Below are positions 8,454-15,349 of a DNA stretch of 21,577 nucleotides, one piece after another. How positions within the stretch are numbered: position 1 is the stretch's first letter; every line of letters begins with the position of its first letter. Both the position numbers and the translations under genes were made by a program. The notes under the pieces are model-generated. The model saw only the letters and a list, made by a program, of their open reading frames with translations, was not told the DNA's origin and searched no databases. The DNA comes from CAZSVI01 sp964610205 (lineage in GTDB: Bacteria > Bacillota > Clostridia > DSM-8532), in contig CAZSVI010000062.1 in the NCBI GenBank assembly GCA_964610205.1, positions 1 to 21,577 on the forward strand. The letters are read 5' to 3'.

Positions 8454-8870
8454 ATGAAATCATATCGCAAAGAACTCTGGTTTGATATTCCGAAAAGAAG
8501 GATGTTTATAAACATCACGCATGAAGTTACTGCCTGTCTGAAAGAAAGCGGTATAAAAGAAGGGATTTTACTGGTAAACGCCATGCATATTACTTCAAGT
8601 GTTTTTATAAATGATGATGAAAGCGGTCTTCATCAGGATTTTGAAAAGTGGCTGGAAAAACTGGCGCCGGAAAAACCATACAACCAATATGCGCATAACG
8701 GGTATGAGGATAATGCGGATGCTCATCTGAAAAGAACGGTTATGGGCCGGGAAACAATAGTGGCCGTCAGTGATGGAAAACTGGATTTCGGCCCTTGGGA
8801 ACAGATTTTTTATGGAGAGTTTGATGGAAAACGGAAAAAAAGGGTACTGGTTAAAATTATTGGCGAATGA
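8454..8870 (+). CDS. yjbQ: YjbQ family (UPF0047) protein
   Basis: About 138 residues, matching the small YjbQ/UPF0047 family. Conserved parts seen: FINITHEVTACLKESG near residue 15, NAMHITSSVFINDDESGLHQDFEKWL in the middle, then YAHNGYEDNADAHLKRTVMG and the C-terminal DGKLDFGPWEQIFYGEFDG. The histidines in these segments are the family's conserved metal or active-site residues. E. coli YjbQ shows low thiamine-phosphate synthase activity, so databases call it secondary thiamine-phosphate synthase; the physiological role is not settled. ATG 8454 is chosen because GGAGGAG (8441-8447) lies 6 bases before it. An earlier in-frame ATG at 8439 overlaps that ribosome binding site and would add five residues. 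Confidence 0.85.
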   Translation: MKSYRKELWFDIPKRRMFINITHEVTACLKESGIKEGILLVNAMHITSSVFINDDESGLHQDFEKWLEKLAPEKPYNQYAHNGYEDNADAHLKRTVMGRETIVAVSDGKLDFGPWEQIFYGEFDGKRKKRVLVKIIGE

Positions 8871-8907
8871 AGGGAAGAAGGGGGAAAGTTCCCAATAAGG
8901 AGAATTT

Positions 8908-9768
8908 ATGACAATAGTTAAGGAATTACTTAGAGGAGTGCTGATAGGAATCGCAAATATAATTCCCGGTGTAAGCGGAGGGACAATAGCGGTCTCTATG
9001 GGGGTATATGATAAGATTATTCTTGCGATAACCGGATTTCGGAAAAACTTCAGGAAGAGCATATTGACGCTTCTTCCATATGTTATTGGAGCGGCAGCAG
9101 GTATAGGAGTTTTATCCTTTATTGTCAAATACGCACTTTCAAATTATCCTCTTCAAACAAGCGGTTTGTTTATAGGGATGATTATTGGCGGAGTTCCGGT
9201 TATCCTGAAAAAGGTGGAGGGTCCCAAAAAAGGTATAACCCACATATTGTTGCTCGTGCTTTTCTTTTTATTAGTTGTCGTAATGGCATTTATTAGCGGA
9301 AACGAGGGAACGGCAACTGATATTGATATAAATCCAGGTACAGTACTTCAATTATTTGCAGTTGGAATTATTTCTGCGGCAACAATGGTTATTCCAGGAG
9401 TCAGTGGTTCTCTTGTTCTTATGATTCTTGGTTTTTACACCATCATTATAAGCAATATCAGCGGACTTCTCGAAGGGCTGGCCAATTTTGATATACCGGC
9501 ACTGGTTCATGGAGCCGGAGTATTTATCCCACTGGGATTAGGAATACTTGTCGGAATAGGAGCTATCGCGAAGCTTATTGAGTTGCTGTTTAAAAAGGTA
9601 CCAATACCGACCTATTTTGCTATACTTGGACTTATATTCGGGTCTCCTGTGGCAATAATATATGAAGCGGGTGTAACAAATGTCGGAGCGGTTGAAATTA
9701 TAGCAACAGTCCTTACCTTTTGCATCGGATTTGCAGGCTCTTTCTTTTTGAGTAAGGAAGAGCGTTGA
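8908..9768 (+). CDS. popT: DUF368 membrane protein, PopT-type polyprenyl-phosphate transporter family
   Basis: A 286-residue polytopic membrane protein. It has the two DUF368 signature repeats: NIIPGVSGGTIAVSMGVYD near residues 17-35 and MVIPGVSGSLVLMILGFY near residues 160-177, indicating two inverted or duplicated halves. Members of this family were shown to return undecaprenyl phosphate to the inner leaflet of the membrane (the PopT class, alongside DedA-family UptA), which recycles the carrier for cell-wall synthesis. Function here is inferred from the family. The start ATG has AAGGAGA 8 bases upstream. It follows yjbQ after 37 bases and is probably co-transcribed with it; the next gene, pstS, has its own upstream region. 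Confidence 0.88.
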   Translation: MTIVKELLRGVLIGIANIIPGVSGGTIAVSMGVYDKIILAITGFRKNFRKSILTLLPYVIGAAAGIGVLSFIVKYALSNYPLQTSGLFIGMIIGGVPVILKKVEGPKKGITHILLLVLFFLLVVVMAFISGNEGTATDIDINPGTVLQLFAVGIISAATMVIPGVSGSLVLMILGFYTIIISNISGLLEGLANFDIPALVHGAGVFIPLGLGILVGIGAIAKLIELLFKKVPIPTYFAILGLIFGSPVAIIYEAGVTNVGAVEIIATVLTFCIGFAGSFFLSKEER

Positions 9769-9808
9769 ATACTGTTTCCCATGATTTACTTGAAAATACA
9801 ATTTCTAT

Positions 9809-9830
9809 ACATGCGTTCCGCATGTCGTTT
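9809..9830 (+). terminator. Weak terminator-like hairpin after the DUF368 gene
   Basis: ACATGCG-TTC-CGCATGT is a perfect 7-bp stem with a 3-base loop, followed by CGTTT. The T-tract is short, so termination would be weak. Confidence 0.35.
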
Positions 9831-9930
9831 AAAACTACAGAATTTAAAAAATGTATAAGGGAAAACTATTAAAACTTAGATCAACTTATAACAATGTAAG
9901 CAATTGCAATGCACCGTTATATCGGGGTGG

Positions 9931-9960
9931 ATGACATTTTGGTTCCTCGTTATATAGAAT
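9931..9960 (+). promoter_or_regulatory. Candidate promoter region of the pst operon
   Basis: ATGACA (9931-9936) and TATAGA (9953-9958) are spaced by 16 bases; TAGAAT (9955-9960) is an alternative -10. The 8-base word CGTTATAT occurs at 9915-9922 and again at 9948-9955, overlapping the -10, exactly 33 bases apart. This is a possible activator or repressor repeat. T-rich TTA words at 9869-9891 could be Pho-box-like, but the spacing does not fit the PhoP consensus well. Confidence 0.35.
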
Positions 9961-9994
9961 CAATTTTGCATTGTAAACTCTATTCGGAGGCAGG

Positions 9995-10897
9995 ATGAAA
10001 AAGCTGATAAGGATAGTTATAATAGCCATATTATTTATTATTATTGGATTTGTATCTGATACCGGGGATACTGCTCCGGAAACAGAGGAAAATTCTTTTC
10101 CTGAGGCGGGGGCAGTAAAGCTGGAAGGGAAAAAACATAAAATTACCATAGAAGGCTCCACATCTGTCGCTGTTTTGATGGAAATTCTGGCTGAAGCTTA
10201 TATGGAGAATAATAAGGATGTACGTATTGATATAATGGCAAACGGAACAAATGCGGCCATAAAAGCTGTTTCACAAGGTAATGCAGATTTAGGTATGGTT
10301 TCAAGATACTTGAAGAACTCCGAAAAAACAGTCGTTATCAATGAAATTCAGATTGCATGGGATGCCTTGGCTGTGATTGTAAATCCACAGAATCCGGTTA
10401 TTGGATTAACAAAAGATCAGGTTATTCAAATGTATCAGGGCAGCATAAAAAATTGGATTGAGGTAGGAGGGGCCGATAAGTGGATTCATTTAATAAGCCG
10501 GGAGGAAGGTTCAGGTACGCAAGAGGCTTTCAGGGAGCTTTTCGAGATACATGAGATTTTCCCGGGAGCTCAGACAGCGGATGGAAATGGTTCGGTAATA
10601 GCCGGTGTTGCCGGTAAAATAAATGCAATTGGATATATATCTCTCGGGTTTGTACAGGAACAGGTTAAGTCCATTAAAATTGATGGGATTGTGGCTTCCA
10701 GAGAAAACACAATAAATGGTTCCTATACACTAAAAAGGCCCTACTGTTTAATTTTACGGAATGAGGTTTGTGATGATTCGATTAAGGAATTAATCACCTT
10801 TATACTAAGTGAAGAAGGCCAGGGGATTGTATCACAAAAGTATATACCTGTAAAGTTAAGGTTGAATTCTCTAATGGTTAAATATATTATTGGTTAG
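9995..10897 (+). CDS. pstS: Phosphate ABC transporter, phosphate-binding protein PstS
   Basis: A 300-residue periplasmic-binding-type protein of the PstS family. After a hydrophobic N-terminus it has KITIEGSTSVAVLMEILAEAY (phosphate-binding loop), GNADLGMVSRYLK, WDALAVIVNPQNPV, and the SREEGSGTQEAF segment carrying phosphate-contacting Ser/Arg/Gly/Thr. It captures phosphate outside the membrane for PstCA. The N-terminal hydrophobic helix (residues 5-19) runs into FVSDTGDTAPE without any cysteine, so there is no lipobox. The protein is therefore either anchored by an uncleaved helix or released, whereas most Firmicutes PstS are lipoproteins. ATG follows CGGAGG with a 4-base spacing. Next gene pstC starts 115 bases downstream. 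Confidence 0.92.
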   Translation: MKKLIRIVIIAILFIIIGFVSDTGDTAPETEENSFPEAGAVKLEGKKHKITIEGSTSVAVLMEILAEAYMENNKDVRIDIMANGTNAAIKAVSQGNADLGMVSRYLKNSEKTVVINEIQIAWDALAVIVNPQNPVIGLTKDQVIQMYQGSIKNWIEVGGADKWIHLISREEGSGTQEAFRELFEIHEIFPGAQTADGNGSVIAGVAGKINAIGYISLGFVQEQVKSIKIDGIVASRENTINGSYTLKRPYCLILRNEVCDDSIKELITFILSEEGQGIVSQKYIPVKLRLNSLMVKYIIG

Positions 10898-11001
10898 CGT
10901 GTGGAAAACTGCGGTGTGTGCCGGATTGCACCATGTAACACTCTATGTTCATATATCATGGGAAATAGTTCTCATATTGCATAGCATTCATATATCTTTA
11001 T

Positions 11002-11007
11002 GGGAGG
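11002..11007 (+). promoter_or_regulatory. Ribosome binding site deciding the TTG start of pstC
   Basis: GGGAGG sits 5 bases before TTG 11013. No other good start with a ribosome binding site exists in this frame. Confidence 0.7.
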
Positions 11008-11012
11008 ATGAG

Positions 11013-11909
11013 TTGTATGAAAAGGACAAGCCCGGGGTAGAAAAATACAAATGGGAAAGAGTTGTTAAACCTGTTTTATTTTTAAGTGCATTACTTTCGG
11101 TTTTTTCAATTGCGGCTATCGCGGTTTACATATTTGCTGAAGGGTTTCCGGCCATTCATAAAATCGGTTTGCTTCAGTTTATTTTCGGAATGAAATGGAA
11201 CCCATCAGGACAGGAGCCTTCTTATGGCATATTTCCTATGATATATGCATCGGTGGCCGGAACACTTGGAGCCGCGTTTCTCGCTATCCCTATTGGGATG
11301 TTTACCGCAGTTTTCCTGGCTGTAATTGCTCCGTCATTTTTGTCAAATTTAATCAGGCCGTGTGTCGATTTAATGGTTGGAATTCCTTCGGTGATATACG
11401 GTTATTTTGGTTTGACAGTTATTGTTCCATATATATCGGAACACCTGGGGGGGCCCGGAAACAGCCTTTTGGCTGTTATTATACTTTTAACTTTTATGAT
11501 CCTGCCTACTATTGTAAAAATTACCGAAGGGTCGTTACAGGCTGTTCCCCGGGAAATGCTTGAAGGGTCGTATGCTCTCGGAGCTAATCAGGCGGAAACT
11601 GTTTTCAGGATTATGATTCCTGCCGCAAAATCCGGGATTTTGGCCTCTGTTGTCCTGGGAATAGGGCGTGCTATCGGCGAAACCATGGCTGTCATTCTGG
11701 TTTGTGGAAATGCCGTACAAATTCCACGAAGTCTGCTTGATATGGTAAGGCCAATGACGGCAAATATAGCGTTGGAAATTTCCTATGCGGACCCGTTCCA
11801 TGAACAGGTACTGTTTGCGACAGGTGTTATTCTCTTTTTCTTTATTATGATGTTGAATGGCGCAACTCGATTCCTTGCGGGAAAAGACAGGAGAGTAAAC
11901 AGGAGTTGA
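11013..11909 (+). CDS. pstC: Phosphate ABC transporter permease PstC
   Basis: About 298 residues with six predicted membrane helices. Recognisable parts are IFGMKWNPSGQEPSYGIFPM (PstC signature near residue 60), GIPSVIYGYFGL, and the EAA-like loop EGSYALGANQAETVFRIMIPAA, which contacts PstB. With PstA it forms the phosphate channel. I choose TTG 11013 because GGGAGG (11002-11007) lies 5 bases before it, giving MYEKDKPGVEKYKWERVVKP, the usual short cytoplasmic lead. The open frame extends upstream to 10890, but that segment is translation of the intergenic region and has no ribosome binding site. Confidence 0.93.
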   Translation: MYEKDKPGVEKYKWERVVKPVLFLSALLSVFSIAAIAVYIFAEGFPAIHKIGLLQFIFGMKWNPSGQEPSYGIFPMIYASVAGTLGAAFLAIPIGMFTAVFLAVIAPSFLSNLIRPCVDLMVGIPSVIYGYFGLTVIVPYISEHLGGPGNSLLAVIILLTFMILPTIVKITEGSLQAVPREMLEGSYALGANQAETVFRIMIPAAKSGILASVVLGIGRAIGETMAVILVCGNAVQIPRSLLDMVRPMTANIALEISYADPFHEQVLFATGVILFFFIMMLNGATRFLAGKDRRVNRS

Positions 11910-11912
11910 AGC

Positions 11913-12767
11913 ATGATATGTAAAAGAAAGCTTAAGAACATAATTATTATAAATCTTGCATATTTTTTTTCCTTACTTTGTATTGGATTTTTAGTATGGG
12001 TTATTGTTGATTTGGCTCGTAAAGGCATTCCTCATATAAATATGGACTTTGTTCTTTCCGGGTATAATGACAGCAAGGGGCTTCACGGAATTGCACCCAT
12101 GATCGTTACAACTATGTGGATGATTTGTGTTACACTTGTTATTGCTATGCCTATCGGCATATTTTCGGCTGTTTATTTAGTGGAGTATTCCAGGCCCGGT
12201 TTCATTGTGAATATTATTCGTTTAGCAACCGAAAATCTTGCCGGTATTCCATCAATAATTTATGGGCTTTTTGGCTATGTTTTTTTTAAAAATTTTTTAA
12301 AGCTGGGGTTTTCGTTATTATCAGGTTCGTTAACACTTTCTGTTATGGTGCTTCCATCTGTTGTAAGAATAACAGAGGAGGCATTAAAGTCGGTTGATCC
12401 AATGTACCGGGACGGAAGCATGGCTTTGGGAGCAACCAGATTATATACCATAATTCATATTGTTCTTCCCTGTACCGTTCCCCAGGTTTTATCAGCCGTT
12501 CTGCTAAGTATGGGCCGTGTGATTGGAGAGACTGCAGCAGTATATTTTACCGCTGGAACTGTGTATCGTTTTCCTGAAGGAATTATGAGTTCAGGGCGGA
12601 CACTGGCGGTTCATTTGTATATACTGGCCAAAGAGAGTGGAAATTTTGAGGAGGCATATGCAACTGCCTGTGTGTTGATTATTATTACGGCAATTATTCA
12701 CTTTGCCGTAAATCGTGTTACACGGACTGTTTCAAAAAGAACCGGAAAAGAAAAGCAGAAAACATAA
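11913..12767 (+). CDS. pstA: Phosphate ABC transporter permease PstA
   Basis: A 284-residue membrane protein and partner of PstC. Seen: an N-terminal helix (residues 8-30), the GLHGIAPMIVTTMWM segment, ENLAGIPSIIYGLFGYVFF (conserved PstA loop), and the EAA-like DGSMALGATRLYTIIHIVLP loop for PstB docking, then GRVIGETAAVYFTAG. Length is typical. The ATG is three bases after the pstC stop, with AGGAG (11901-11905) inside the end of pstC, so the two genes are coupled. Confidence 0.94.
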   Translation: MICKRKLKNIIIINLAYFFSLLCIGFLVWVIVDLARKGIPHINMDFVLSGYNDSKGLHGIAPMIVTTMWMICVTLVIAMPIGIFSAVYLVEYSRPGFIVNIIRLATENLAGIPSIIYGLFGYVFFKNFLKLGFSLLSGSLTLSVMVLPSVVRITEEALKSVDPMYRDGSMALGATRLYTIIHIVLPCTVPQVLSAVLLSMGRVIGETAAVYFTAGTVYRFPEGIMSSGRTLAVHLYILAKESGNFEEAYATACVLIIITAIIHFAVNRVTRTVSKRTGKEKQKT

Positions 12768-12842
12768 AAGGGAACATTACAATCAGCCATTTATTTCTGA
12801 CAAAGGATAAGAAGTATACCAGTAGAAATGGAGTGATAAATT

Positions 12843-13607
12843 TTGCTTGCGGCAAATAAAGTTTTTCCGGTAAAAATAAGGGTAGAATCATTTAATTTAT
12901 TTTACGGTGAACTGCATACCTTGAAAAATATAAACATTGACATTCCGGTTAATCAAATAACCACCTTTATCGGTCCATCCGGTTGCGGAAAATCAACATT
13001 TTTAAAATCCCTTAACCGTATGAATGATTTAGTGGAGGGATGCAGGGTAAATGGGCTTATAACTTTGGATGGAGTCAGTATTGGTACAATTGATGCGATT
13101 GAACTTAGAACACGGGTAGGAATGGTATTTCAGAGACCAAACCCGTTTCCCATGTCAATATATGAAAATATTGCCTATGGACCGAAAATTCATGGTATAA
13201 AAAAGAAAAACATTCTTGACGGAATTGTTGAAAAAAGTCTTCGCAAGGCTGCATTGTGGGATGAGGTTAAGAATAACCTGAAAAAGAGTGCATTAAGCCT
13301 GTCGGGGGGACAGCAACAGCGGTTGTGTATTGCCAGGGCCCTGGCTGTGGAACCCGAAGTTATTTTAATGGATGAACCGACATCTGCGCTGGATCCGATA
13401 TCCACGGGTAAAATTGAAGAATTGTGTCTTGTACTTAAAAAAATTTATACAATTGTAATTGTTACGCATCATTTGCATCAGGCTGGACGCATATCAGACA
13501 GAATTGCCTTTTTCTTGCAGGGAGAGATAGTAGAATACGGTCCGGCGGAAGGTATTCTCAAAGCTCCGAGGGACAAACGAACACGCAGTTATCTTGGAGG
13601 TTTCTAG
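12843..13607 (+). CDS. pstB: Phosphate ABC transporter ATP-binding protein PstB
   Basis: A 254-residue ABC ATPase. Walker A is GPSGCGKST (44-52), the Q-loop is MVFQRPNPFPMSIYENIAYGP (PstB-specific), the signature is LSGGQQQR (about 153-160), Walker B is VILMDEPTSALDP, and the switch histidine is in VTHHLHQAGRISD. The usual PstB sequence there is THNMQQAAR, so the residue after the switch His is His rather than Asn, a small variation. It drives phosphate import through PstCA. TTG 12843 is preceded by GGAGTG at 7 bases; the frame shows no better start. It begins 75 bases after pstA. No phoU follows: the stop codon TAG is the first part of a long palindrome. Confidence 0.94.
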   Translation: MLAANKVFPVKIRVESFNLFYGELHTLKNINIDIPVNQITTFIGPSGCGKSTFLKSLNRMNDLVEGCRVNGLITLDGVSIGTIDAIELRTRVGMVFQRPNPFPMSIYENIAYGPKIHGIKKKNILDGIVEKSLRKAALWDEVKNNLKKSALSLSGGQQQRLCIARALAVEPEVILMDEPTSALDPISTGKIEELCLVLKKIYTIVIVTHHLHQAGRISDRIAFFLQGEIVEYGPAEGILKAPRDKRTRSYLGGF

Positions 13608-13770
13608 GAGTGCGCTCGGAAAGTCGGGTATGCAGATTTTCTATTCAGTTTTTCGCGCAAATTCTGCAAAAAAACGGCGAATATCTGGATATTTAACGCT
13701 TTTTTTGCAGGAGAATGCGCGGAAAAATGGACGGAAAGATGCGTGCGTGACTTTTCGAGCGGACTCCTAG
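13604..13770 (+). repeat. 167-bp imperfect palindrome (long hairpin) at the end of pstB
   Basis: The left arm starts CTAGGAGTGCGCTCGGAAAGTC (with the pstB stop TAG inside) and the right arm ends, on the reverse strand, CTAGGAGTCCGCTCGAAAAGTC: 20 of 22 positions agree. Pairing resumes in CTGCAAAAAAA (opposite TTTTTTTGCAG) and ends in AATATC-TG-GATATT at the centre (13680-13693). In between the arms are looser. Many mismatches are G-T or T-G, which would pair as G-U in a + strand transcript, so it could form one long RNA hairpin of about 80 bp. It may act as the pst terminator or 3' stabiliser, or be a MITE-like mobile repeat. No other copy was found in the window. Confidence 0.75.
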
Positions 13771-13771
13771 C

Positions 13772-13836
13772 GAAGTCCGGAGATGGATATAAAGCATACA
13801 TGCTTAATTATACAATAACATCTCGGAGCGCACTTC
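13772..13836 (+). repeat. Second, smaller imperfect palindrome beside the long one
   Basis: The arms are GAAGTCCGGAGATG on the left and CATCTCGGAGCGCACTTC on the right, around the perfect core AAGCAT-AC-ATGCTT (13792-13805). The right end, read on the reverse strand (AAGTGCGCTCCG), resembles the left end of the long palindrome (GAGTGCGCTCGG), so the two hairpins share an end motif and may belong to one composite element. Confidence 0.45.
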
Positions 13837-14127
13837 AAGATATAATACAAATCCATTGTGCTGATTGAAATGGCGCAGAAAAAACATCTATGCATGTTCA
13901 TTGGAATATGGTACAATCATGACAGTTGAGAAATTAATGTAAAAGCCTTGTTGTATTTTTTCCGTTATCTTTGGTAATATATTATTGTTTATATTAAATG
14001 AAAAACAATAAGCCATGTATTTTACGGTATTTTATATAATAGAGGCTTGAAGATGAGGCCTGCCCCCTCTCTAAGTAGCCTGTAAAGTGCAATTGCCTTC
14101 GTTGCTGTAATATCAAGGAGTTTTTAG
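13837..14127 (+). other. Gene-free, AT-rich stretch between the palindromes and the sulfotransferase leader
   Basis: No credible gene is seen. An extended -10 (TGGTACAAT, 13909-13917) lacks a good -35. TTATTGTTT (13982-13990) and AAACAATAA (14003-14011) form a perfect 9-bp inverted repeat with a 12-base loop, a possible operator. TATAAT at 14035-14040 could start transcription near 14047, giving a leader of about 140 bases ahead of the next gene. Confidence 0.4.
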
Positions 14128-14171
14128 AAATGCTCCCTTAATACGCAAAAGGGATGACTGGTAAAGCATTT
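14128..14171 (+). promoter_or_regulatory. Structured leader hairpin abutting the sulfotransferase ribosome binding site
   Basis: AAATGC (14128-14133) pairs with GCATTT (14166-14171), and inside it TCCCTT (14134-14139) pairs with AAGGGA (14149-14154), leaving a 9-base loop and an 11-base bulge on one side. The AGGAG ribosome binding site begins at the next base (14172). An upstream AAGGAG (14115-14120) can instead pair with the CTCC inside the hairpin, so two exclusive folds are possible, as in a riboswitch or thermosensor. I recognise no known riboswitch consensus. Confidence 0.4.
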
Positions 14172-14184
14172 AGGAGTTGAGACT

Positions 14185-15303
14185 ATGCGTTCGGGTTATA
14201 TTAGGAATTTATCGATTCAGTTCCTGTTGGGGTGTACACTTATAAACTGGGTTAAACTTATTTGGCAGAACAGGGATAAGCCTATCTACTGGAGAAGTTT
14301 CCCAAAGTTTTTGTATATTACTGTTGTAATCATTCTATTGTCACCTTTCCGTCTGATCGAGAAACTGTTATTTGATATAAAGGTAAAAAAGACAAAGATA
14401 AATCTGGATCCGGTTTTTATACTGGGACATTGGCGCAGCGGAACAACATATCTTGTCAATATGCTGTCGCAGGATCAGCAATTTGGAGTTACTAACGCCA
14501 TTCACTGCTTTAGCCCCAATATGTTCCTTAGCTGCTATAGATACCTTGAATGGATTCTGCGAAAAATACTGCCAAAAAACCGGCACATGGATAATATGCC
14601 TATTGATACTATAAGCTCTCAGGAAGAGGAATTCGCAATAGCAAATATGTGTACTTTATCAAATTATCATTTTTGCCTTTTCCCAAGAAATCGCATGAAA
14701 TATCAGAAATATGCAACATTTCAGGATATGAGTGACAGTGAATTAGCAGAATGGAAGCAAAAATACCTTTATATAATAAAAAAGGTTACCCTTCAACAGA
14801 AAGGTAAACGGCTGCTGCTGAAAAGCCCTACCAACACCAGCAGAATAAAACAATTGCTGGAACTGTTTCCCAACGCAAGGTTTATTCATATATGCCGTAA
14901 CCCTTATAAGGTTTACATTTCAACTAAAAGGCTGTATGATAATTTTTTTCCGGTATTTGAGTTGCAGGAGCGGGTTCCTGAAGAAGAATCCGAAGAGACT
15001 CAGTTTGAAATCTATGAAAATATGTACAAAAAGTATTTTGAAGAGAAGGAACTGATTCCGGAAGGCCAACTGATTGAAGTGCGATATGAGGATGTTGTTA
15101 ATAATCCCTTGGGAAACATTGAGAAAATATATCACCGGCTTAATATTGATGGGTTTGAAAAGGCAAAACCGGCTATAGCGAAGTATATCGAATCAGTGAA
15201 GGGGTATAAGCCCAATAAGCATAAAATGGATCCGCGTCTTAATAAAAAAATATCCCAGCGTTTTGATTTTACCTTTAAAAAGTGGGGTTATCCAAAAGTA
15301 TAA
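14185..15303 (+). CDS. Sulfotransferase family protein (PAPS-dependent type)
   Basis: 372 residues. The 5'-phosphosulfate binding loop is clear, FILGHWRSGTTYL (about residues 78-90). The 3'-phosphate binding segment is FIHICRNPYKVYISTKRL (about 232-249). RYEDVVNNP near residue 300 and the C-terminal FKKWGY also fit Sulfotransfer_3-type enzymes. These transfer sulfate from PAPS to hydroxyl or amino groups of sugars, lipids or peptides; the acceptor is unknown here. One hydrophobic segment (about residues 43-63) before the catalytic part suggests membrane association. ATG 14185 follows AGGAG (14172-14176) at 8 bases. It has a long structured leader and sits alone between the pst repeats and an RNA methyltransferase. 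No PAPS-synthesis gene is nearby. Such enzymes are uncommon in Clostridia, so transfer is possible. Confidence 0.85.
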   Translation: MRSGYIRNLSIQFLLGCTLINWVKLIWQNRDKPIYWRSFPKFLYITVVIILLSPFRLIEKLLFDIKVKKTKINLDPVFILGHWRSGTTYLVNMLSQDQQFGVTNAIHCFSPNMFLSCYRYLEWILRKILPKNRHMDNMPIDTISSQEEEFAIANMCTLSNYHFCLFPRNRMKYQKYATFQDMSDSELAEWKQKYLYIIKKVTLQQKGKRLLLKSPTNTSRIKQLLELFPNARFIHICRNPYKVYISTKRLYDNFFPVFELQERVPEEESEETQFEIYENMYKKYFEEKELIPEGQLIEVRYEDVVNNPLGNIEKIYHRLNIDGFEKAKPAIAKYIESVKGYKPNKHKMDPRLNKKISQRFDFTFKKWGYPKV

Positions 15304-15349
15304 TAAGGACAATTGATGTCAGCGCACCTGCTGTTTTTGGGAGGGTGAA

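Noticed and set aside
8595..9128. A 177-codon frame on the - strand over yjbQ and the DUF368 gene.
   Set aside because: It is antisense to two clearly recognisable genes and shows no family resemblance.
9869..9898. Pho box upstream of pstS.
   Set aside because: TTA-rich words are present but their 7- and 10-base spacing does not fit the regular 11-base PhoP repeat; AT-rich background explains them.
10890..11012. N-terminal extension of PstC to the upstream TTG at 10890.
   Set aside because: It would overlap the pstS stop, has no ribosome binding site, and adds 41 residues unlike PstC; TTG 11013 has a good ribosome binding site.
11195..11563. A 122-codon + strand frame inside pstC.
   Set aside because: It is an out-of-frame shadow of pstC with unnatural composition and no start signal.
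13604..13801. A 65-codon - strand frame across the long palindrome.
   Set aside because: The sequence is explained by the palindrome; the product has no known features and no ribosome binding site was seen.
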